A stretch of 64,000 nucleotides of DNA from Streptomyces paradoxus (GCF_014202475.1 NZ_JACHGV010000007.1:124001-188000), one strand, 5' to 3'; positions 1 to 9,654 are shown, counted from the first letter of the stretch. The notes: generated from the sequence alone by a model not told the origin. Translations and numbers: made by a program.

Positions 1-3000
1 ACGCGCCGGCGAGGCAGGCGGCTTGTGGAACCGCACCTGGACGTCGTACCAGATCATCTCTTCCTTGGCGGGGCTGGAGTGCAGCGCCTGGTAGGCGTTG
101 TCCTCGACGCCGTGGAGGAAGGGGGTGTTCACCTCGGGGCCGCTGGCCGGGACCATGTTGGAGCCCTTTGCGGGGCCGCCGATGCGGTCCGGCAGCAGAT
201 GCATCCGGACCCATCGATTGCTCGGATCGCTGTTGATGGATTTCGCGTAGAGCCAGCCGATCGGGATGTCCGCGTTGCTGTCCGCGTCCGTGGAGGGCGT
301 TCCCTTGACGAGTTTGTCGAGGTATCGCGCGGTGAAGTTCCTGCCCATGCGGTGGTCGGTGAAGTGGGGAATTCTGGGCTTGGGCTTCGGGACGCCGTTG
401 TGCCGCCTCCGCATGGCTGCCGCGAGGTGGGCCATTTCGCTCTGGAGGGCCTCGTAGTTCGCCTGCCAAGCAGCCCGCCCGCCACCGCGCGGCACCCTGG
501 CGGGCAGCGCGGCCTGGAGCCTCTCCGCTCGCCGGTGCCGGATCTGTGCCTGCTTGAGGGCGGCGCTCTGGTCCGACTTGTGGGAGGAGTCCTGCATCCC
601 GGCGATCTGGCGTCCCCAGTCCTGGAGGAAGCCGGGGATGAACTGGGGGATGCTGTGCACGTAGAGGGCCGCCGCGCGTCCCTTGCCGTGGAACATCAGC
701 GTGTGGAGCTCACCGGTGTCGGCGCGGAACCTGGCCGTCGGCAGGACCAGTTCGCGCGTGTGCCTCTCGTCGCGGCGCTCCCTGTTCTCCCTGTCGCGCT
801 GGTCCGCGCGGTCGTCACGCAGCCGGTCGCGACGCCGCCGCCACATCTCCCGCATCCGGCGCAGCCGGTCGTCCAGGCGCCCGCCGAGCCTGCGGCGCGC
901 TGTGCCGTACAGCCTGCGGGCCGCGCGTCGGGCACGGTTGACCGCTGACGTGATGGTCTGCCGAGCGCGTCGGAGCGGACGGCGGCGAGGACGCTCCGCG
1001 GGGCGGCGATCTTCGTCGCGGTCCCTTCCCGGCCCGCGACGGTCGTCCTTGCGGTCGCCGTCCGGGCGACGGCTGTCGTCGCCTCGCCGGCCGCCGGGGC
1101 GCGTGCCGCGGGGATCCCGGTCGCCGTCGCCGGGGCGTGCGCCCTTGGTGTCGCGGTGCCGTTCGCGGTCCTCCCCGCGATCCGCGCCCGGGCCACGGCG
1201 GTCGGTGCGGAGGGTGTCCCGGGCGGGACCCCGGCGGGCCGGGCCGGTGCGCTCGTCCCGGTCCTCGTCGCGTGCCGAGCGTTCGGCGTCCCGCATGCGG
1301 CGCCTCGCCGCGTTGACCTCGCGGCCCTCCTCGCGCCGCTCGTCGTCGTCACGGCGCCTCTTCGGTCGCGTGGTGTGCGAGGGGCGGCGCTTCTTCTCGG
1401 GTGCCGGCCGCTTGCCGGGGCGCGGCCCGGCCGGCGGGCGGGACGTCCGGCTCCCGGAGTGCTTGCCGGGCGCGGGGGTGCGGTCGTCGGTGGGCGGGCG
1501 CTGTTCGTCCTTCGGCCGGGCCGGGGCGTCCGGCTTGTCGTCGGAGGGGCCCGGCTTGTTCTTCTTGGTGCGGAGGTTCTTGAGCATGCCGCCGAGTCGT
1601 TCGGCGACCTTGCCCATGAAACGGCTGACGCCTTCGACGAGGAACTCGTAGACCAGTTCCAGCAGTGCCACGACCCCGGCCGCGACCGCCTTCGCGAACG
1701 GCAGCGCGCCGTTGCCGCTCTTGACCGACTTCAGGAAGTCCATGAACAGGCCGAACGCGGTCAGGATCTCGCTGAGGGCGCCCCACGCCGTCTGGAGGGC
1801 GTCGATGACGGCCATGACCCAGCCGGCGCCGGGGATGAGCTTGGCGACGACCTTCTCGACCACCATCACGCCGATGATGACGGGGAGTTGGGGCAGCGCC
1901 TCGTCCCAGGCCAGCTGCGCCATCTGCTCGACGGTGACCCCGCCGGAGATCAGCTCCTGGAAGTCCTCCATCGGGATGCCGATGATCTCCTGGACCTTCT
2001 GGTCGAACCAGGCCCGGACGGCGGTCTTGATCTCCTCGAAGAGGTGTTCCTTCGCGCCCGTCTCCGCGGCGGCCCCGGCCTTGCCGATCCAGTCGCCGGG
2101 GTCGGAGACGATGTCGTTGAAGATGGCCGCCCACTCGCCGAGCGCCGCGACGGCGGCGGCTCCGAACTCCAGTGCGCCGACGGTGACCGTCTCGGCGATG
2201 TCGACCGCCGCCAGGAGGCCGCCCTCCAGGGCGTCGAGCCCGGCCAGGAGCGCGCCGCACAGGCCGTCGAGGAGTTTCCCGGCGACCTCCTTCAGCGCGT
2301 CGGCCGCCTCGTTGACCTTCTGCACGGCCCAGTCGCGGGCGCCGTCGATGGTGTTGCGCCACTTGTCGCGCATCGCCGGATAGTCGGCGAGGAGTTCGTC
2401 GCCGAGGGCGATCAGCGCGTCGGCGAAGGTGTTGATCTGGTCGATGACCCAGTTGCGGGCGTCGTCGATGAGCTTGAAGACCTGCTGCTTGAACTTGTCG
2501 ATGAGGTCGGTGACGACCTGGCGGGCCTTCTCGAAGACGCTCTTGATGGCGTTCTTGAGGTTCTCGAAGAACTCCTTCAGCTTCTCGATGGCCTCTTCGA
2601 GCCAGTTGTCGGCGTCGTCCTTGCCGTCCTCCTGCTTCTTCTCCGCCTCCTTCTCGGCATGGGTCTGCTCGTCGTCGATCTTCTTGTTGTCGTCCTCGGT
2701 CCGCTTGTCGACGTCCTTGTCGGTGTCCTCCTCCTTCTTCTTGATGTCGTCGCGGACCTTGTCGTACTTCTTGCCCTTCTTGTCGTCGATCTCCGAGACC
2801 TTGTCGTCCTGCTCCTTGCGCCACCGGTCCCGGGAGTCGGCGATGTCGGAACGGCCCTTGTCACGGGCGGCGGACTGCTTCTTCCCGCTGGCCGTGACCT
2901 CCTTCTGGAGGTCCTGGTCGTGCTGCTTGCGGTCGTCGGCGGCCTTCTTGTCCTTGGTCTGGCGCTCCTGGCCCATCTTCTGGCGGCCCTGGGAGAAGCC

Positions 3001-6000
3001 CGCCTGGATCTGCGGCCCCCGGTCGTGCTCGGCGACCGCGGAGGCCGACTCGATCGGCACACCGCCGCCGGACACCGACCGCGTGCCGCCGCCCTGCGCG
3101 CCCTTCTTCCCGCCCGCCACCTTGCCGGTCAGGGTCTCCTTGGGCACGTCGGGATAGATCTGGTCCTCGCCCATGGGGCGGGCCGCGTCCTCACGCCCCG
3201 ACCGGTGCAGTTCGCTCTTCCGGTCGTCGAGCTTGCGGCCCTGCTCGTCGGTGCGCCGCGGGTCGGAGTCGTTCTCCAGCGGCAGCCTCGGGGCGTCGCC
3301 GACGCGGGCGTCGTTCAGGCCCTCGTCCTTCGTCGGCAGCCCCAGGATGGAGTCGATCAGGTCGTCGAGCGGCAGGATCTCCTTGAGGAGCTTGCCGAGC
3401 AGCTGGGCGCCGATGGTGACGGCGATGTCCCACCAGCTCGGCTCCGGCACGTTCGCGCCCGGCACCTCGCCCTGTGGCTTCCGGTCGCCGGTGATCTCGG
3501 GGGTCTTGCCGGGGGCGGCCTCCGTCCGGGCGACCTTGGCGTTGGTGTACGTGCCCGGGGCAGCCGCCTTCGGGCCGCCGGGGACCGTGCGCGGGGAGCC
3601 GGAGGGTCGCTGCGTCTGCGGCGGGGCCTTGCGCAGGGCCGTGCGTTCCTTGTCGACCGAGCGGCCGACCGCACTGTCGACGCCCTTGAGGGTCTCCAGG
3701 GCCTGGTGCGGTTTCAGCCCCGCGGCGGTCGACAGGCCGGATTCCGGGGTGGCGTTGGAGACATCCGGGGGCGGGGCCTCCTTCTTGGGCTTGGGGTTCG
3801 GCCTGGAAGCACCGGACGCGGAGGAACGGCCGCCGGAACGGACGGGGGCCGGGGACCTGCGGCCGCCTCCGCCGCCCGGGCTCGCGCCGCGGCGTGAGGC
3901 TGTTCTGGCCGCCTTGCGTGCCGCCTGCCGCTTGCTGCCCGCCGGTCGGGAACGCGCACCGGTGGAACCGCCGTCCGACGTGGCACCGCGTTCCGGGGAC
4001 TGCGTGGCCTTGGGCGTGTTGGTCCTGGGCTCCGGTCCCGCGGCCATGGGGGACGGGCCGTTGCCCGGGGCCAGCTTCGGTGCGCCCGCGGGACCAGGGA
4101 GGGAGACCTTGTCCGGGCCGGTCCCGGGGGCGGGTGTGGTGGCCGGGCCCTTGCCCTCGGTCACGTCCTGGTCGCCGGACTCGGGCCTGGGCGCCTGCTC
4201 CGCCGGCCCGGGACGGCCGGCCCCGGGCGCCGCCCCGTCCGGCGTGCCCTCGTCCTGCCGGGTGCCGGATCCGGAGCCCTCGCCATCGCGCGCCTTGCCC
4301 CTGGCAGAGGCGCCCGAGCCGTCCTCGGTACGGCCACCACCGGCCGTACCTGCCCCGCCGCCGCCCTCCGCGGCCGCCGCATCGGAGCCCGCCGACGCGG
4401 ACGAGGACGTACTGGGCCCCTGGCGACGGGCGTCCTCACCCGCCTTGTCCAGTTGCCCGGGCACAGCCGTCTCCCCCGGTTCGGAAGCGGTCGCCCGCTC
4501 CGCGCCTCGGTCGGCGTGGCCCGCGTCCTCGTCCCGCCGGCGGGCTTCGGCGTCCTCCGCCCCTTCCTCCGCCTGCTTCTTGTCCCAGTCCTTCCCGGCC
4601 CCGTCGGCCGGTGCCGCCGCGGTGGGCCCCGGCCCCTGCGACGTCGCGGCCGTGGCGGCGCCCGCCCCTTGGGGCTCCGTCTCTCCCTGTGCGGAGACGG
4701 CCTTCGACAGGTCCTGTACGTCCTGGTCCTCGGAGTCGTCCTCCTCGGCACGCCGCACCGCGTTCCCGGTCGCGTCGAGTGCCGTCTCGTCCTGCGCCGA
4801 TTCAGGCAGTGGTCCCGGGGAGGGCAGGGGCGCCTGCGAGGGGCTGCCCTTCTTCCGCTGCTCGACGGGGAGCAGGTTCCCGGCGTCCGCGGGGTTGGGA
4901 AGCAGGTCGACGTCGGTTCCGGCCGGACGGGCTCCTGCCGACCCGTCATCCGTCTCCCGACCGGGTTCCTCTCCCTGGTTCGCGGGCTCCGAGTCGAGCC
5001 CCAACGGCTCGTCGTCGACGCCCTGTTCGTTCTCAGGATCCCCCGCCGTACGGGTCGTGCCCGGGTCACCGCCGGTGCGGCTCTTCTCCCCCGGCTCGGC
5101 GCCGCTGCGGTCCACCGTGCCCGTGCCCGCGGTCCGCCGTTCACTCTCCGGAGCCTCTTCCCGCCGCTGCTCCCCCTCGACGGCCTGCCGCTCCGCCTCC
5201 TCGGCGCCCTCCTCCTCGCGCCCGCCCTCCTCCTCGGCGGCGCGCTCGTCCTGCCGGTCCTGATCGCGCTGGTCGCGCTCGGTGCCGGACGCGTCCTCGC
5301 GCTCGTCCTCCGCGTCCTCGCGATCCTCCCGGCCGGAGGCGTCCTTCTCCTCCCGCCGGTCCCGCGACCGTTCCTGCTCGTCCCGCGCGCCCTCCTGCTG
5401 CCGCGAGGCCGAACCGGCTGTCCCTGGGGACGCGCCCTGGGCACCCTCCCGGCCGGCCGCCCCGGAACCTTCCCGACCCTCGGCCTCCTCGGCCGGTCCC
5501 TGCCCGCCCGGCTTGCCGGTGGCGTCGTCCCGGTCCCGGTCGCGGTCCTGGGAGCCGCCGGCCTCCGGCTCGGAGTCGTCGCGGGCCCGCTCCTCCTCGA
5601 TCTCCTCCGCCGCGCCGGGCACCGCCTGAGGCGCCACCCCCGCGTCCATCGGCAGCGGCCCCCGCCGTTCCGTCTCCTCGACCTCTTCGAGGAGACGGTC
5701 CACGGCGGGCGCCGGCAGGCGCAGCTCCAGCCGGTCCAGGACGGAGTCCTGCACCTCGGGCGCCATACGGGCCAATTGGAGCCGGACCCGTCCCGACCGG
5801 TCCTCCGGGTCGCCCCGCAGGGACCGCAGCAGGCCGTTGGCGATGCGGTCGACCAGCGTCGCGGGGTCGAGCTGCTCCATACGGCGGCGGTCGGCGTCGA
5901 CGGTGGCGTAGCGGAGCCAGCCCGGTGTGGCCTGCCCCGGTTCCACCTCCGCCGCCGCGTCCGGCCCGGGCTGCGGATCCCGGACCAGGTCCTGTGCCGT

Positions 6001-6438
6001 CGATTCGGCCTCCCGCTCGATGGCCTGCTGGGGCAGGCTCACCGCGCCGAGTTCACGTCCGGCCCGCAGCGCACCGAGGCCGTGCGGGTTCTGGACGGTG
6101 TGCAACAGCTCGTGGGCGAGCAGGCGGCGGCCCTCGTCAGTGCCGGGCCGGTACGCCCCCTCGCGAAAGAAGATGTCCTGGCCGACGGCGACCGCGTCCG
6201 CGCCCAGCAGGTCCGCCAGCTGCCCGGCGTCCCGCCCGGTGTGCGTGCGTACGCGGCTCAGGTCGTGCCCGAGACGCTCCTCCAGCTCCCGCCGTACGCC
6301 CGGGTCGAGGGGCTGGCCGGCGCCGCTGACGATGTCCTTCGGCTCGGGGGCGCGGGCCGCGGCGGCACGGTCCTTGCGCTTGCGGCGGCGCTGCCCGGCG
6401 GACTGCTCGGCCCGGCTGTCCCGGGTCGGGGAGCTCAC
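1..6438 (-). CDS. Giant DUF4157 eCIS-associated protein with C-terminal nuclease-toxin-like domain (partial, 3' end off window)
   Basis: At least 2146 residues are open in one frame and the stop lies beyond the left edge. The GTG start overlaps the upstream stop (GTGA) and has GGAGG just before it. Visible order: DUF4157 (about residues 40-118) with the zinc-peptidase-like motif HELLH at 109-113; a long acidic, Arg/Ser/Gly/Pro-rich disordered stretch (about 265-1080); a Lys/Asp/Glu coiled coil (about 1180-1280); amphipathic and hydrophobic helices (about 1290-1610) that could insert in or span a membrane; a very basic linker (about 1630-1910); and a folded C-terminus around residue 2080 with RMHLLPDRIGG, then NMVP, a later N and a later H..VE. 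That last pattern resembles DNA/RNA-endonuclease toxin domains. DUF4157 proteins are common in eCIS operons, often as toxin carriers. Inference: this is the secreted or tube-loaded effector. The toxin class is assigned from motif memory only. Confidence 0.8.
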   Translation of the reverse strand, partial: MSSPTRDSRAEQSAGQRRRKRKDRAAAARAPEPKDIVSGAGQPLDPGVRRELEERLGHDLSRVRTHTGRDAGQLADLLGADAVAVGQDIFFREGAYRPGTDEGRRLLAHELLHTVQNPHGLGALRAGRELGAVSLPQQAIEREAESTAQDLVRDPQPGPDAAAEVEPGQATPGWLRYATVDADRRRMEQLDPATLVDRIANGLLRSLRGDPEDRSGRVRLQLARMAPEVQDSVLDRLELRLPAPAVDRLLEEVEETERRGPLPMDAGVAPQAVPGAAEEIEEERARDDSEPEAGGSQDRDRDRDDATGKPGGQGPAEEAEGREGSGAAGREGAQGASPGTAGSASRQQEGARDEQERSRDRREEKDASGREDREDAEDEREDASGTERDQRDQDRQDERAAEEEGGREEEGAEEAERQAVEGEQRREEAPESERRTAGTGTVDRSGAEPGEKSRTGGDPGTTRTAGDPENEQGVDDEPLGLDSEPANQGEEPGRETDDGSAGARPAGTDVDLLPNPADAGNLLPVEQRKKGSPSQAPLPSPGPLPESAQDETALDATGNAVRRAEEDDSEDQDVQDLSKAVSAQGETEPQGAGAATAATSQGPGPTAAAPADGAGKDWDKKQAEEGAEDAEARRRDEDAGHADRGAERATASEPGETAVPGQLDKAGEDARRQGPSTSSSASAGSDAAAAEGGGGAGTAGGGRTEDGSGASARGKARDGEGSGSGTRQDEGTPDGAAPGAGRPGPAEQAPRPESGDQDVTEGKGPATTPAPGTGPDKVSLPGPAGAPKLAPGNGPSPMAAGPEPRTNTPKATQSPERGATSDGGSTGARSRPAGSKRQAARKAARTASRRGASPGGGGGRRSPAPVRSGGRSSASGASRPNPKPKKEAPPPDVSNATPESGLSTAAGLKPHQALETLKGVDSAVGRSVDKERTALRKAPPQTQRPSGSPRTVPGGPKAAAPGTYTNAKVARTEAAPGKTPEITGDRKPQGEVPGANVPEPSWWDIAVTIGAQLLGKLLKEILPLDDLIDSILGLPTKDEGLNDARVGDAPRLPLENDSDPRRTDEQGRKLDDRKSELHRSGREDAARPMGEDQIYPDVPKETLTGKVAGGKKGAQGGGTRSVSGGGVPIESASAVAEHDRGPQIQAGFSQGRQKMGQERQTKDKKAADDRKQHDQDLQKEVTASGKKQSAARDKGRSDIADSRDRWRKEQDDKVSEIDDKKGKKYDKVRDDIKKKEEDTDKDVDKRTEDDNKKIDDEQTHAEKEAEKKQEDGKDDADNWLEEAIEKLKEFFENLKNAIKSVFEKARQVVTDLIDKFKQQVFKLIDDARNWVIDQINTFADALIALGDELLADYPAMRDKWRNTIDGARDWAVQKVNEAADALKEVAGKLLDGLCGALLAGLDALEGGLLAAVDIAETVTVGALEFGAAAVAALGEWAAIFNDIVSDPGDWIGKAGAAAETGAKEHLFEEIKTAVRAWFDQKVQEIIGIPMEDFQELISGGVTVEQMAQLAWDEALPQLPVIIGVMVVEKVVAKLIPGAGWVMAVIDALQTAWGALSEILTAFGLFMDFLKSVKSGNGALPFAKAVAAGVVALLELVYEFLVEGVSRFMGKVAERLGGMLKNLRTKKNKPGPSDDKPDAPARPKDEQRPPTDDRTPAPGKHSGSRTSRPPAGPRPGKRPAPEKKRRPSHTTRPKRRRDDDERREEGREVNAARRRMRDAERSARDEDRDERTGPARRGPARDTLRTDRRGPGADRGEDRERHRDTKGARPGDGDRDPRGTRPGGRRGDDSRRPDGDRKDDRRGPGRDRDEDRRPAERPRRRPLRRARQTITSAVNRARRAARRLYGTARRRLGGRLDDRLRRMREMWRRRRDRLRDDRADQRDRENRERRDERHTRELVLPTARFRADTGELHTLMFHGKGRAAALYVHSIPQFIPGFLQDWGRQIAGMQDSSHKSDQSAALKQAQIRHRRAERLQAALPARVPRGGGRAAWQANYEALQSEMAHLAAAMRRRHNGVPKPKPRIPHFTDHRMGRNFTARYLDKLVKGTPSTDADSNADIPIGWLYAKSINSDPSNRWVRMHLLPDRIGGPAKGSNMVPASGPEVNTPFLHGVEDNAYQALHSSPAKEEMIWYDVQVRFHKPPASPAR

Positions 6439-6746
6439 GATGTCACCTCCCCGCGCCCGCACAGTCCCTCGTGCACGGCACGCGCCAGTTCCTGCCCGAG
6501 CCGCCGCGCGGAGAGCCCGGCGGCCAGGGGCGGCAGGCCGGACAGGACATCGGCGGTCCAGGGGCCGTCGGCGGGCACCCCGCGTTCGCGGACCAGCCGG
6601 GCCAGCTCGTGTTCGAACGCGGCCGACACCCGGTCGGGGTCCGCGCGGAAGCCGTCGAGGACCAGCTCGCCTATCTCGACCCGGATCTCGCGCGGCGCGG
6701 GCGTCACACCCGTCGCCGTCCGCGCGCCCGTCTGTCTCACACCCAT
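6435..6746 (-). CDS. Small conserved-position eCIS protein, function unknown
   Basis: 103 residues. The ATG start overlaps the end of the AAA+ ATPase gene by 10 bases, and the TGA overlaps the GTG of the giant DUF4157 gene. The three genes are therefore translationally coupled. The protein has an alternating beta-strand-like segment (REIRVEIGELVLDGF) followed by helical, Arg-rich sequence, with no signal peptide or membrane segment. I do not recognise a family. Its place between the remodelling ATPase and the effector-like gene suggests an adaptor or chaperone for that large protein, which is inference from position only. Confidence 0.75.
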   Translation of the reverse strand: MGVRQTGARTATGVTPAPREIRVEIGELVLDGFRADPDRVSAAFEHELARLVRERGVPADGPWTADVLSGLPPLAAGLSARRLGQELARAVHEGLCGRGEVTS

Positions 6747-8737
6747 CCGCGGACCTCCGTCGGCGTCAAGGAGCGTTCCAGCTTGAGGTACTCGGTCCGG
6801 GCCGCGGCGAGCATGTGCCGCATCTGGAGCGCCTCGCCCTCCTCGGCCGCGAGGAAGGCACCGGACAGGGCGATGTTGCGGATCGATCCGCCCGCCACGG
6901 TGAGCTGCGCGAGCAGTTCCGGGTCGATGTCCTTCACCGGGGCCCGCGGCGGCAGGACGCGGCGCCAGATCTCGGCGCGTTCGTGCTCGGCCGGGAAGGG
7001 GAAGTCGACGACGAAGCGGATGCGCCGCAGGAAGGCGTTGTCGAGGGCCTTCTTCATGTTGGTGGTGAGGACGGCCAGCCCTCGGTAGGCCTCCATCCGC
7101 ATCAGCAGATAGCTCACCTCCAGGTTGGCGTACCGGTCGTGGCTGTCCTTGACCTCACTGCGCTTGCCGAACAGGGCGTCGGCCTCGTCGAACAGGAGGA
7201 GCGCGCCACCGCGTTCGGCGGCGTCGAAGACCCGGCGCAGGTTCTTCTCGGTCTCGCCGATGTACTTGCTGACGACCTGGGAGAGGTCGACGACGAACAG
7301 GTCCAGGCCGAGTTCCTTCGCCATCACCTCGGCGGCCAGGGTCTTGCCGGTGCCGGAGCCGCCGGCGAAGAGCGCGGTGACGCCGAGGCCACGGCGCAGG
7401 GTCGCGCCGAAGCCCCACTCCTGGTGGACCACGGCGCGCCGGCGCACATGCGCGACGATCTCCCGCAGCACGGCGGTCTGCCGCTCGTGCAGCACCAGGT
7501 CGTTCCAGCCGGCCCGCGGTTCGATCCGGCGGCCGAGTTCGTCCATGCCGACCCGGGCCTCGTCCATGCCCGCCCGCCAGGCGAGTCCGGCGGCGTCGAG
7601 TTCGGTCTCGTGGGGCAGTTCACGGCGCACGGTCGCGGCGGCGGACCGCACGACGTGCGGCGGCAGCTGGAACTGGGCGATCAGGGACCGCAGTTCGATC
7701 TCCTCCAGGTCCAGGACGTCGCCGAACGCGTCAGCCCACAGCGCGAGTTGCTCGTCGTCGTCCAGAAGCGGCACGCTCACGCGGGTGCCGTGCGGGTGGT
7801 CCGTGCGGCGCGGGTCGGCGCTCGACACGACGACCGGCACGGCCGCTCCCGCGAGGAACGCCTCGGTGGCCGCCCGCTGCTCGCGGTCCGGTTCGCCGAG
7901 CTCCACGAGCAGCGCGGCGGGCAGCAGGATCGCCTCGCGCTGCCACAGCCGGGCGAACCGGTCACGCTCGGCGGGGTCGACGGGGATGTCCTCGGCGCCG
8001 GTCGTGTAGAGCCCGAGCCCGGCGCGGGCCGCGGCCGCGGCCGCGATGTCGGCGCGGCTGCGCGGGTCGCCGCCCACCAGTTCGACGAGCAGCGGCGCCT
8101 CGGGGCGGGCCCCGTCGGTCCAGCCCGCGGCGACGCCGCTCGCCGCGAGGTCGTACGACGCCGGCAGCCGGTCGGGGACGTCAGTGCGGCGCAGTCGGCC
8201 GTGCAGCCGGGCGTCCAGGTAGGGCGAGCCGAGCAGGAAGTGCAGGATGCGCTCGTCCAGCCGCAGCCGGGAGGTCGTCAGCCGTGACTCGTCGTCCGGC
8301 TCCACGATCCGCCAGCGCCGCAGCGGGGACACGGGCGGCAGCGCGCTCCAGTGCGGTTCGTCGAGGGCGGCGAGGGCCAGCGAGAACGTCGGATGCGTCC
8401 GCTCCGGATCACCGCAGGCGGCGGCACAGCGGGCACCGGTGGTGGGGTCGAGTTCCTGGGCCGCCGTGAGGAGGACGAGGTCCCGCTCGAACGCCGTGAG
8501 CCCGAAGCAGGCGACCAGGGCGTCGAGCGGGGCGGTGCCGGGGCCGTCGGCGGACTCGGGCGGAAGGGCCTGTGCGTCTCGCCCCTCACCGTCCGTGGCC
8601 CGCAGCGCGTGAGCGTCGACGCACGCCAGGACACGCCGGATCTCCACCGTCAGCGTCGTACCGCCGCCCAGTGCGGCGGCAGCGGCTCCGGCCGTCGGCT
8701 GCGCTCCCATGTCCTCACCCGCCCCCGTCGTTCCCAT
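6737..8737 (-). CDS. eCIS-associated AAA+ ATPase
   Basis: About 666 residues. A long alpha-helical N-terminal half is followed by a single C-terminal AAA+ module. Walker A GGSGTGKT lies near residue 459, Walker B LLLFDEAD near 516, then sensor-1-like TTNMKKALD and an arginine-finger region (FLRRIRFVVDFPFP). Ring ATPases of this kind sit in nearly all eCIS loci (Afp15/Pvc15 type) and are thought to aid assembly or effector loading in the cytoplasm. It lies just after the DUF4255 gene and overlaps the next gene by 10 bases. The start is uncertain: ATG at 8737 or ATG at 8710, each with a GAGG very close upstream. Confidence 0.93.
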   Translation of the reverse strand: MGTTGAGEDMGAQPTAGAAAAALGGGTTLTVEIRRVLACVDAHALRATDGEGRDAQALPPESADGPGTAPLDALVACFGLTAFERDLVLLTAAQELDPTTGARCAAACGDPERTHPTFSLALAALDEPHWSALPPVSPLRRWRIVEPDDESRLTTSRLRLDERILHFLLGSPYLDARLHGRLRRTDVPDRLPASYDLAASGVAAGWTDGARPEAPLLVELVGGDPRSRADIAAAAAARAGLGLYTTGAEDIPVDPAERDRFARLWQREAILLPAALLVELGEPDREQRAATEAFLAGAAVPVVVSSADPRRTDHPHGTRVSVPLLDDDEQLALWADAFGDVLDLEEIELRSLIAQFQLPPHVVRSAAATVRRELPHETELDAAGLAWRAGMDEARVGMDELGRRIEPRAGWNDLVLHERQTAVLREIVAHVRRRAVVHQEWGFGATLRRGLGVTALFAGGSGTGKTLAAEVMAKELGLDLFVVDLSQVVSKYIGETEKNLRRVFDAAERGGALLLFDEADALFGKRSEVKDSHDRYANLEVSYLLMRMEAYRGLAVLTTNMKKALDNAFLRRIRFVVDFPFPAEHERAEIWRRVLPPRAPVKDIDPELLAQLTVAGGSIRNIALSGAFLAAEEGEALQMRHMLAAARTEYLKLERSLTPTEVRGWV

Positions 8738-8742
8738 GTGCC

Positions 8743-9585
8743 TCAGTTCTCCGTGTCCTCGCTGCCGTCCGCCGGCCGCGTCCGCGTGGACTTCGCGGGC
8801 TTGGCGGCCGTCTTCTTCGCGGTTCTGGCCGGCTGGGCGGACTTGCGGCCCCGGGCGGTCTTCGCGGGCGCCTTGGCCTCCGTCCCGACCACCGCCTTGG
8901 CGGGTACGACGGTGGGCTCCTGCGGGGGCGTGACCGTCTCGGCCGGGACGCGGTCCGACGGGGTCGGCGCGCCGGGCGCCCCGAACGGCAGCACCCGCAC
9001 CTCCGGCCGTTCGACCGGCCTGGCCGGCCCCGGCGTCGCGCGGCCGTCGATGAGGACCAGCACGGCCTGGTAGACGACCGACAGCGTGTACGGCGTCTGG
9101 TGGAGCATCCCCCACAGCTTGGACGTCTCGTCGACGTCCATCACGGTCGGCGTGAACCGCACCCGCTGCACCGCCTCGGCGAGGTCGCTGCCGCTCAGGT
9201 GCGGTCGCCGGCCCGCGAGTTCGATGATGTCCCCGGGCAGCACGGGTGTCTCGTGCAGGGTGCGCACCACCGAGCCGATCAGGCGCTGCCCGACCAGTTC
9301 GGCCTCCTCGCCGTAGGCGCTGATCAGGTAGTGCAGGTCGAGCGCGGCGGCGGGCCTGCGGACCAGCGTGCCGTCGGGCGCCCGGGTCGGCAGGTCGTTG
9401 TTGCGCTGCGAGGTGTTGGGCGTGACCTGGTACAGGAAGACGGTGATGGTCGGCTCGGCCGGCGGGTCCGCCGGCGGCTTGCGCGGCTCGACCTTGACCG
9501 CGATGTCGATGTCCGGCGGCAGGTTGTCCTCGATCAGCAGGGCGAGGGCCTGGGTGACGTGGGCGAGGGCAAGTGCGTTGCTCAT
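8743..9585 (-). CDS. DUF4255 (Pvc16-type) eCIS tube terminator/cap protein
   Basis: 280 residues. The first ~180 match the DUF4255/Pvc16 N-terminal family: MSNALALAHVTQAL, NLPPDIDIAVKVEP, ITVFLYQVTPN, a DLHYLISAYG core and KLWGMLHQTPYTLSVVYQ. In characterised contractile systems this protein caps the distal end of the tube and sheath. The remaining ~100 residues are different: Pro/Val-rich, then a Lys/Ala/Arg-rich, histone-H1-like tail (KTAAKPAKSTRTR). The tail is probably disordered and could bind nucleic acid or acidic surfaces; its role is unknown. RBS GAGGAAC lies upstream of the ATG, and only 5 bases separate the stop from the ATPase start. Confidence 0.92.
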   Translation of the reverse strand: MSNALALAHVTQALALLIEDNLPPDIDIAVKVEPRKPPADPPAEPTITVFLYQVTPNTSQRNNDLPTRAPDGTLVRRPAAALDLHYLISAYGEEAELVGQRLIGSVVRTLHETPVLPGDIIELAGRRPHLSGSDLAEAVQRVRFTPTVMDVDETSKLWGMLHQTPYTLSVVYQAVLVLIDGRATPGPARPVERPEVRVLPFGAPGAPTPSDRVPAETVTPPQEPTVVPAKAVVGTEAKAPAKTARGRKSAQPARTAKKTAAKPAKSTRTRPADGSEDTEN

Positions 9586-9654
9586 GGCGTCAGTTCCTCG
9601 GTTCCTCTCCTCGTCGTGCCGCTTCTCGTCGTACGTCCGTGTGCGGGGTGCCGC

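Noticed and set aside
1156..6786. Several long plus-strand open frames (400-900 codons) across the left 7 kb
   Set aside because: They are mirror frames of the minus-strand DUF4157 gene in very GC-rich DNA. They give low-complexity Arg/Pro/Ser or Leu/Val strings without RBS or family motifs, and they overlap each other.
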